From an uncultured Campylobacter sp. (GTDB lineage Bacteria > Campylobacterota > Campylobacteria > Campylobacterales > Campylobacteraceae), in contig NZ_CALHHX010000222.1 in NCBI RefSeq assembly GCF_938030685.1, forward strand, positions 1 to 27,067: 27,067 bases of DNA, given 5' to 3'. Position 1 is the stretch's first letter. Every line of letters begins with the position of its first letter. Made by a program: the position numbers and the translations under genes. This document shows, in pieces, positions 22,350 through 27,067 of this stretch. The notes under the pieces were generated by a model. The model was not told the origin of the DNA, did no database searches, and saw nothing but the letters and a program-made list of their open reading frames with translations.

Positions 22350-24590
22350 TTACATCAAATAAATCACCGGCACGATGGTCGGATATTTTTTGATCTTTCT
22401 AAAGATGTGCTTTCGCACGGCCTGGCGGATCTTGCCCTCCAGCGCCCAGTGATCGAGCAAAATTTCATCTTTTAAATTTGCTAAAAACTGCTCGATAATG
22501 CCCTGCATCTCCTTGGTAAAGTGCGCCGTTTGATTATCGGCGACGAGCCCATAGGTGATGACGCGCGTTTGGATGAGCCTCTTTTCGTTTTTGTCGATCT
22601 GCGCGATGATGACCGCGACGCCCGCATCGGCTAAATTTTGGCGGTGTTTGACGATTTCGTCGGAGATCTGCTTGTTGATCTGGTTGTCGATGAAGACCTT
22701 GCCCGTCTTGACAGTCTTGACGCGCTTTAGATATTTTTCGCAAACCTCCATCTGATCGCCGTCGTTCATCAGATAGATATTTTTCTCCTCGATACCGCAC
22801 TCCATCGCGGTCTCTTTGTGCTTTACGATGTGGTTGTACTCACCGTGTACGGGTAGGAAAAATTTTGGCTTTATCAAGCGCAGCATGAGTTTTTGCTCCT
22901 CGATCGAGGCGTGCCCGCTTACGTGTATCTCGCTGAAGTCCTGATACGCGACCTTTGCGCCGCTTTTTAGCAGGTAGTTAAGCACAGTTGAGACGCTGCT
23001 TTCGTTGCCGGGGATTGCTTTGGCGCTGATGATTACCTGATCGGTGGATTTGATTTTAATGTATTTGTGCTCGTCCGTCGCCATGCGGTACAGCGCGCTC
23101 ATCGTCTCGCCCTGCGAACCGGTAGTTACGATCAAAACCTCATTATCTGGGTATTTGGAGACCTGATCAGCATCGACGAAGATCTTTTTGTCTAAATTTA
23201 CGTAGCCAAGCTCCATCGCAGTAAATAAATTTCGCTCCATGCTTCGTCCGATGACGCAGACCTTGCGGCCGTATTTTACGCCGCGCTCTATAGCCTGATA
23301 GACGCGGTGGATGTTTGAGCTGAAGGTACTCATTATCACTCGCCCCTTACAGCTTGAGAATATCGTATCAAAGGTCTTTCCTACCGAGCTTTCAGACTTT
23401 GTGATTCCTTCTTTGTGCGAGTTTGTGCTATCGCTCATCAAAAGCATAACGCCGCGATCGCCGTAATACGCAAGGCGGTTCAGATCGGTCGGATAGCCGT
23501 CGATCGGCGTGTGGTCGATCTTAAAATCGCCCGTGTGGATGATCGTGCCTGCCTTCGTCGTGATCGCAAGCGCGCTTGCGTCGATGATCGAGTGCGTTAT
23601 ATGAATAAACTCAACCTCAAAATCGCCGATCTGATAGAGCTGGCGCTTCTGTACGGGGCGGAAGTAGCTGCGCTCGGCTTTAAGGCCGTGCTCTTCAAAT
23701 TTATTGCTTATCATCCCTAAAGGAAGCGGTGTAGCGTAGATCGGGAATTGAAATTCTTTGAAAAAATATGGCATCGCGCCGATATGATCCTCATGCGCGT
23801 GGGTGATGAGGATGCCTTTGATCTTATTTTTTATCTTGCGGACATAATCAAAATCGGGGATTAAAATGTCCACGCCAAGCATACTCTCCTCCGGAAAGCT
23901 CATGCCCACATCGACGATGATCGCACTCGTATTGGTCTCAAAAACGGTCATATTCGCGCCGATCTCGCCCAGTCCGCCAAGCGGCGTGATACGCACCGTC
24001 TCATCGCTGCGATTAGCGTCTTTAAGCGGGTGCAGGCGCTCCTCGTGGATCAGCTTGTTTTGCGCGATCGCATCGTCCATCGCCTTTTGCCACGGCTCGT
24101 TGCCAGTAAGACTTTTTGGCATATTTGAGCGCTTTTTATGCTTTTTCTTTTTCTGAGCGTCTGAGGAGCTTGCATCGTCTGCGGCGCTAGGATTTGCGCC
24201 TTTTGCGCTGCTGCTATTTGATTTTGCACGACCGTCGCGGTTTAAATTTGAACCGCCCGCGCCGTTTTCGTTGTTTTTTGGGTATGCGCCGCCGAAATGC
24301 GCACCATTCGCGCCGTTTGAATGCGCAGCGTTTAAACCGCCATTTGACGCGCCACCCACAGAATTCGATCCGTTGCGAGAGCTGTTTTTTGAACCCTTTG
24401 AACGAACGGAATTTTGCCCGTTTTTCGCGCCTTTGTTTTTGCGAGAGCCGTTTTCGTGCTCGCCGCCGAATTCCACATCGCCCGCAGAGCCTTCGCTTGC
24501 GATAGATTTTTTTAGATTTTCCTTGCGTTTTTTGTAGCGATTGCTTTTTTTGAGTCGTTCGACGCCGTTTTCATTTCTGTTTTCTTCCAT
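22350..24590 (-). CDS. rnj: Ribonuclease J with long N-terminal extension
   Basis: This 746-residue protein has a metallo-beta-lactamase/beta-CASP core starting near 198 (VRITPLGGLGEIGANMTVFE). HAHEDH at 264-269 binds the two metals, and a C-terminal domain ends KYPTIVPVIYLM. RNase J is a 5' exonuclease and endonuclease central to RNA decay in epsilonproteobacteria. Residues 1-195 are low complexity, rich in Asn, Gly, Ser, Lys and Ala, with a lysine run near 147-153. Helicobacter RNase J also has an N-terminal extension, but this one is very repetitive. It overlaps ksgA by 20 bases, so the two are probably coupled. Confidence 0.95.
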   Translation of the reverse strand: MEENRNENGVERLKKSNRYKKRKENLKKSIASEGSAGDVEFGGEHENGSRKNKGAKNGQNSVRSKGSKNSSRNGSNSVGGASNGGLNAAHSNGANGAHFGGAYPKNNENGAGGSNLNRDGRAKSNSSSAKGANPSAADDASSSDAQKKKKHKKRSNMPKSLTGNEPWQKAMDDAIAQNKLIHEERLHPLKDANRSDETVRITPLGGLGEIGANMTVFETNTSAIIVDVGMSFPEESMLGVDILIPDFDYVRKIKNKIKGILITHAHEDHIGAMPYFFKEFQFPIYATPLPLGMISNKFEEHGLKAERSYFRPVQKRQLYQIGDFEVEFIHITHSIIDASALAITTKAGTIIHTGDFKIDHTPIDGYPTDLNRLAYYGDRGVMLLMSDSTNSHKEGITKSESSVGKTFDTIFSSCKGRVIMSTFSSNIHRVYQAIERGVKYGRKVCVIGRSMERNLFTAMELGYVNLDKKIFVDADQVSKYPDNEVLIVTTGSQGETMSALYRMATDEHKYIKIKSTDQVIISAKAIPGNESSVSTVLNYLLKSGAKVAYQDFSEIHVSGHASIEEQKLMLRLIKPKFFLPVHGEYNHIVKHKETAMECGIEEKNIYLMNDGDQMEVCEKYLKRVKTVKTGKVFIDNQINKQISDEIVKHRQNLADAGVAVIIAQIDKNEKRLIQTRVITYGLVADNQTAHFTKEMQGIIEQFLANLKDEILLDHWALEGKIRQAVRKHIFRKIKKYPTIVPVIYLM

Positions 24591-25431
24591 CTTTTACCTT
24601 TAAATTTTTAAAAATTTCTAAAAAAAAGGTGGAATTTAACTCGTGCGCCCGAACTGTGGGCGGAATTTTCAAATTTAAAAAGATCTCTTCAGCTAAGCCT
24701 CTATCAAATTTTGCGCTTAAATTTTTAATAAGCGTCTTTCGCGGCGCACTGAAAGATACGCGCAAAAAGCTTTTAAATTTCTCGTATTCATCGAGACTTT
24801 GGAAATGGGCGCAACTTTTTACGCCGAGACTCTCCGCGCCTTCCTCGACACCGGGCTTAAAATTTTTACCTTTTACGAGCCTGATCACCGACGAAGTTAC
24901 CTTCGGCGCGGGCTCGAAGCAGCCGGGCTCAACGTCAAACAAAAGCTCGCAGTCGCCCGCAAAATCGGCCAGAATCGAAAGGGCGCTAAAATCACTCTGC
25001 CCGGCTCTAGCACAGAATTTTAAAGCGACCTCCTTTTGGATCATCACCAAAAATCCGCTGCACAACTCATCGTCGATCGCCTGCAAAATCATCTTTGTAG
25101 CGACGTAGTAGGGCAAATTTGCGACCAAAAAATATTCGCCGCAGCCAAGACCCCGCTGCTGCCAAATCCGCAAAGCATCGCCCAAAACGAGCTCAAGCTC
25201 GCCGCTAGCGATCTGCTGCGCAAATTTAGCGCTTAAAATTTGATATAAATCTTCATCTATCTCGAAACTTTTTAATCTATGAAATTCCAAAAGCTTGCGA
25301 GTTAAATCACCTAAGCCAGCCCCGATTTCAACGACATTTTGCATGTTCTCGGGAATCGCTTGGATGATCTTGCTTAAAACGGCTTCGTCTTTTAAAAAAT
25401 TTTGCCCAAACTCTTTTTTCGCCCTAATCAT
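24571..25431 (-). CDS. ksgA: 16S rRNA dimethyladenosine transferase KsgA/RsmA
   Basis: This 286-residue enzyme starts MIRAKKEFGQNFLKDEAVLSK, has VVEIGAGLGDLTRKLLE (SAM-binding motif I) and VANLPYYVATKMI (the NLPYY active-site motif IV), and a C-terminal helical domain. It dimethylates two adjacent adenines near the 3' end of 16S rRNA. It is the first gene of the minus-strand run and is divergent from hisF. There is no anomaly apart from the C-terminal overlap with RNase J. Confidence 0.95.
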   Translation of the reverse strand: MIRAKKEFGQNFLKDEAVLSKIIQAIPENMQNVVEIGAGLGDLTRKLLEFHRLKSFEIDEDLYQILSAKFAQQIASGELELVLGDALRIWQQRGLGCGEYFLVANLPYYVATKMILQAIDDELCSGFLVMIQKEVALKFCARAGQSDFSALSILADFAGDCELLFDVEPGCFEPAPKVTSSVIRLVKGKNFKPGVEEGAESLGVKSCAHFQSLDEYEKFKSFLRVSFSAPRKTLIKNLSAKFDRGLAEEIFLNLKIPPTVRAHELNSTFFLEIFKNLKVKDGRKQK

Positions 25432-25441
25432 CGCGAAAGTC

Positions 25442-25489
25442 TAGCCAAATTTTACTTATAAAGTCATTATGTTAAGTAAAATTTGGCTA
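25442..25489. repeat. 17-bp inverted repeat between ksgA and hisF
   Basis: Arms TAGCCAAATTTTACTTA (25442-25458) and its exact complement (25473-25489) surround a 14-base centre in the 91-base gap between two divergent genes. The position suggests a shared operator or overlapping promoters; a hairpin in the 5' leader of ksgA is also possible. Confidence 0.7.
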
Positions 25490-25493
25490 AAAT
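25488..25493 (+). promoter_or_regulatory. Possible -10 element of hisF
   Basis: TAAAAT lies 30 bases before the hisF start, at the edge of the inverted repeat, so a protein bound to the repeat would affect it. Confidence 0.35.
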
Positions 25494-25522
25494 CATAAAA
25501 AATTTTATTCCGAAGGGCTGCT

Positions 25523-26377
25523 TTGAATAGATTCGCAAAACGCATAATCCCGTGCCTTGACGTCAAAGATGGACGGGTGGTAAAGGGCGTAAATTTCGTA
25601 GGTCTCGTGGATGCGGGCGATCCGGTCGAGATAGCCAAACGCTACAACGAGAAGGGCGCGGATGAGTTGTGCTTCCTCGATATCACGGCGTCGCACCTTG
25701 AGCGCGATACGATCGTCGACGTCGTAGAACGTGTCGCGCGCGAGCTTTTTATCCCGCTGACCGTGGGCGGCGGCATCCGCACGATCGACGATATCTCGCG
25801 CCTGCTAAACGTCGGCTGCGATAAAATCAGCCTCAACTCTGCTGCGATAAAAAATCCTGATTTGATAGACGAGGCGGCGAATAAATTCGGCTCGCAGTGC
25901 GTCGTCGTCGCGATCGACGCAAAACGAAATTCGAGTGAAATTTCGCGCGGCGATTTACGCGACGCAACGCAGAATTTGAGCAGAATTTCAAGCGATTCGC
26001 AGGATGAAATTTTAGCCCAAAATAGCGAGCTTTGCGGTTACAGCGTTTTTATAAACGGCGGTAGGCTGGATACCGGCAGGGATGCGCTTGCTTGGGCGAA
26101 AGAGGCGCAGGAGCGCGGTGCAGGCGAAATTTTACTCACGTCAATGGACTGCGACGGCGTTAAAAATGGATTTGAGCTAAATTTGACGCGAATTTTCAGC
26201 GCGCTTGATATCCCCGTCATCGCAAGCGGCGGCGCGGGAAAAATGGAGCATTTTAAAGACGCATTTTTAGCGGGCGCGGACGCATGCTTGGCAGCCTCTA
26301 TCTTTCACTTTAGAGAGATCGAAATCAAGGCACTTAAGACATATTTGCGGGAGCAAGGCATCGAGGTTAGGCTGTGA
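25523..26377 (+). CDS. hisF: Imidazole glycerol phosphate synthase cyclase subunit
   Basis: This 284-residue protein starts at a TTG codon (25523-25525), which gives the standard HisF N-terminus ([21 protein letters not shown]). D13 and D132 (VVVAIDAKR) are the catalytic pair, and the phosphate-binding loops LTVGGGIR and VIASGGAG are intact. HisF with HisH makes the imidazole ring in histidine synthesis. It is about 30 residues longer than usual: residues about 137-169 form a hydrophilic insertion rich in Ser, Asp and Gln, where relatives have a short loop. The frame is continuous, so it is not a frameshift. The RBS is weak (GAAGGG). Confidence 0.95.
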   Translation: MNRFAKRIIPCLDVKDGRVVKGVNFVGLVDAGDPVEIAKRYNEKGADELCFLDITASHLERDTIVDVVERVARELFIPLTVGGGIRTIDDISRLLNVGCDKISLNSAAIKNPDLIDEAANKFGSQCVVVAIDAKRNSSEISRGDLRDATQNLSRISSDSQDEILAQNSELCGYSVFINGGRLDTGRDALAWAKEAQERGAGEILLTSMDCDGVKNGFELNLTRIFSALDIPVIASGGAGKMEHFKDAFLAGADACLAASIFHFREIEIKALKTYLREQGIEVRL

Positions 26378-26414
26378 AATTTGAACTCAAATTTAGCGCA
26401 CAAAAGGGCGTGGC

Positions 26415-27067
26415 GTGATTATTTCGGCGGGACGTAATGAGATATTTTCATTTGCGCTACCGATGGGTGTGGGGCTAGTGGATATGAGCATAAATTTGAC
26501 GACGATTTTGCAAAAGCGAGTCATGGTTGATAGTAGCGGCAGATATGAGCAAAATTTGACGGCTAAGCAGCAGCCTGACGAGAGGCTAAATTTGATAGAT
26601 TCGCCTATTTTGCAAAGCGCGAAATCCTCACAAAACTCGGATAAGATTTTAAACGCATTGCCGAGAGAAATCATTTTCGTAGGCTCGGCAGGACTTTACA
26701 AAGATGGTGAAGTTTTTGAAATTTACGAGAGTTCGGCCGCGGCAAATATCGAAATTTCAAGCCTAGAAAACAAGAGCTATTCGCCGATAGAGGGGGAAAT
26801 TGCTTCTGTTGTTCCACGTGGAACATGCAAGGTAAACTCCTCAAATTTCATCACGACCGATCAAAATTTGGCTCATGAGCTTTTTGATTGCGGATATTTT
26901 TTAGAAAATATGGAATTTTTTGCCGTCCTCAAAGTCGCGCAAAAATTTCAAATCCCCGCTTACGGTATATTTGTAGCAACGAATTTCTGCGATAAAAATG
27001 CGCATGCCGATTTTATAAAAAATCACGAGCAAGCCAAAAAAGAGCTCGAAAAATACCTAAAACAAAA
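26415..27067 (+). CDS. Nucleosidase/phosphorylase-like protein (Cj1712 type), partial
   Basis: A frame opens at GTG 26415 with AAAGGG before it and runs off the window (217 full codons). It reads VIISAGRNEIFSFALPMGVG, then EIIFVGSAGLYKDGEVFEIYE, ENMEFFAVLKVAQKFQIPAYG and VATNFCDKNAHADFIKNHE. This resembles the hypothetical Cj1712 protein of C. jejuni, which also lies next to ksgA, and the nucleoside phosphorylase/MTAN fold (GSAGLY and the ENMEF acid). The gap between the two conserved blocks (about residues 28-85) holds an extra hydrophilic stretch. A 16-bp parS-like palindrome lies inside the gene. Substrate is unknown. Confidence 0.7.
   Translation, partial: MIISAGRNEIFSFALPMGVGLVDMSINLTTILQKRVMVDSSGRYEQNLTAKQQPDERLNLIDSPILQSAKSSQNSDKILNALPREIIFVGSAGLYKDGEVFEIYESSAAANIEISSLENKSYSPIEGEIASVVPRGTCKVNSSNFITTDQNLAHELFDCGYFLENMEFFAVLKVAQKFQIPAYGIFVATNFCDKNAHADFIKNHEQAKKELEKYLKQ
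26810..26825. other. parS-like centromere site
   Basis: TGTTCCACGTGGAACA is a perfect 16-bp palindrome identical to the parS form known from Pseudomonas and two changes from the general consensus TGTTTCACGTGAAACA. ParB binds such sites, usually near the replication origin, to direct chromosome segregation. It lies inside a coding frame (SVVPRGTCK), so the protein tolerates it. Confidence 0.8.

Overview
The window looks like a chromosomal segment of a Campylobacter-type epsilonproteobacterium. The evidence is the housekeeping genes (ksgA, RNase J, kdsD/kpsF, rluB, ybaK, hisF and a Cj1712-like nucleosidase), the very frequent AAATTT words in coding and non-coding DNA, and the compact single-strand operons. 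I do not name a species. Much of positions 923-4300 is visibly richer in A+T than the housekeeping end, which suits an acquired block.

Layout. 1-236: 3' end of a DUF3137-type gene. 237-922: no intact gene, but a decayed fragment of an FtsK-type DNA translocase. 923-11619: one minus-strand polycistron whose genes overlap or nearly touch. It encodes a type III-D CRISPR effector complex (Cas10 without an HD domain, a Csm3-like RAMP, Csx10, a double Csm3-like RAMP, a Csx19-like subunit and a TIGR03986 RAMP). An ancillary set follows: a two-helix membrane CARF protein, a CARF-HEPN ribonuclease (Csx1-like), a Csx20-like small protein and a WYL-domain regulator. 11666-13916: a small secreted protein, a relic CRISPR mini-array, two unrecognised lipoproteins and a duplicated promoter segment. 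13917-14634: a 10-repeat CRISPR array. 14635-15065: its leader. 15066-18465: the adaptation and processing genes cas2, RT-cas1 fusion and cas6. 18724-18800: tRNA-Met. From 18868 onward: lemA, then ybaK-rluB-kdsD-rnj-ksgA on the minus strand, then hisF and a truncated nucleosidase gene on the plus strand.

How it works together (inference from known families). The array is transcribed leftward from a leader promoter near 14695. Cas6 cuts the transcript so that each crRNA begins with AUUGAAAC. Because of that polarity, the plus strand of each spacer is the sequence of the targeted RNA, and two spacers carry a Shine-Dalgarno plus ATG on that strand. This suits a reverse-transcriptase Cas1 that can sample mRNA. 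On target binding the III-D complex should cut RNA, and Cas10 should make cyclic oligoadenylate. That signal would be read by the CARF-HEPN RNase and the membrane CARF protein, and possibly removed by the Csx20-like protein.

The items most worth a second look are the membrane CARF protein, the array polarity with translation-start spacers, the relic array with an exact 72-nt period next to a duplicated promoter, a five-fold repeated motif in the leader, and a perfect parS-like palindrome inside the last gene.
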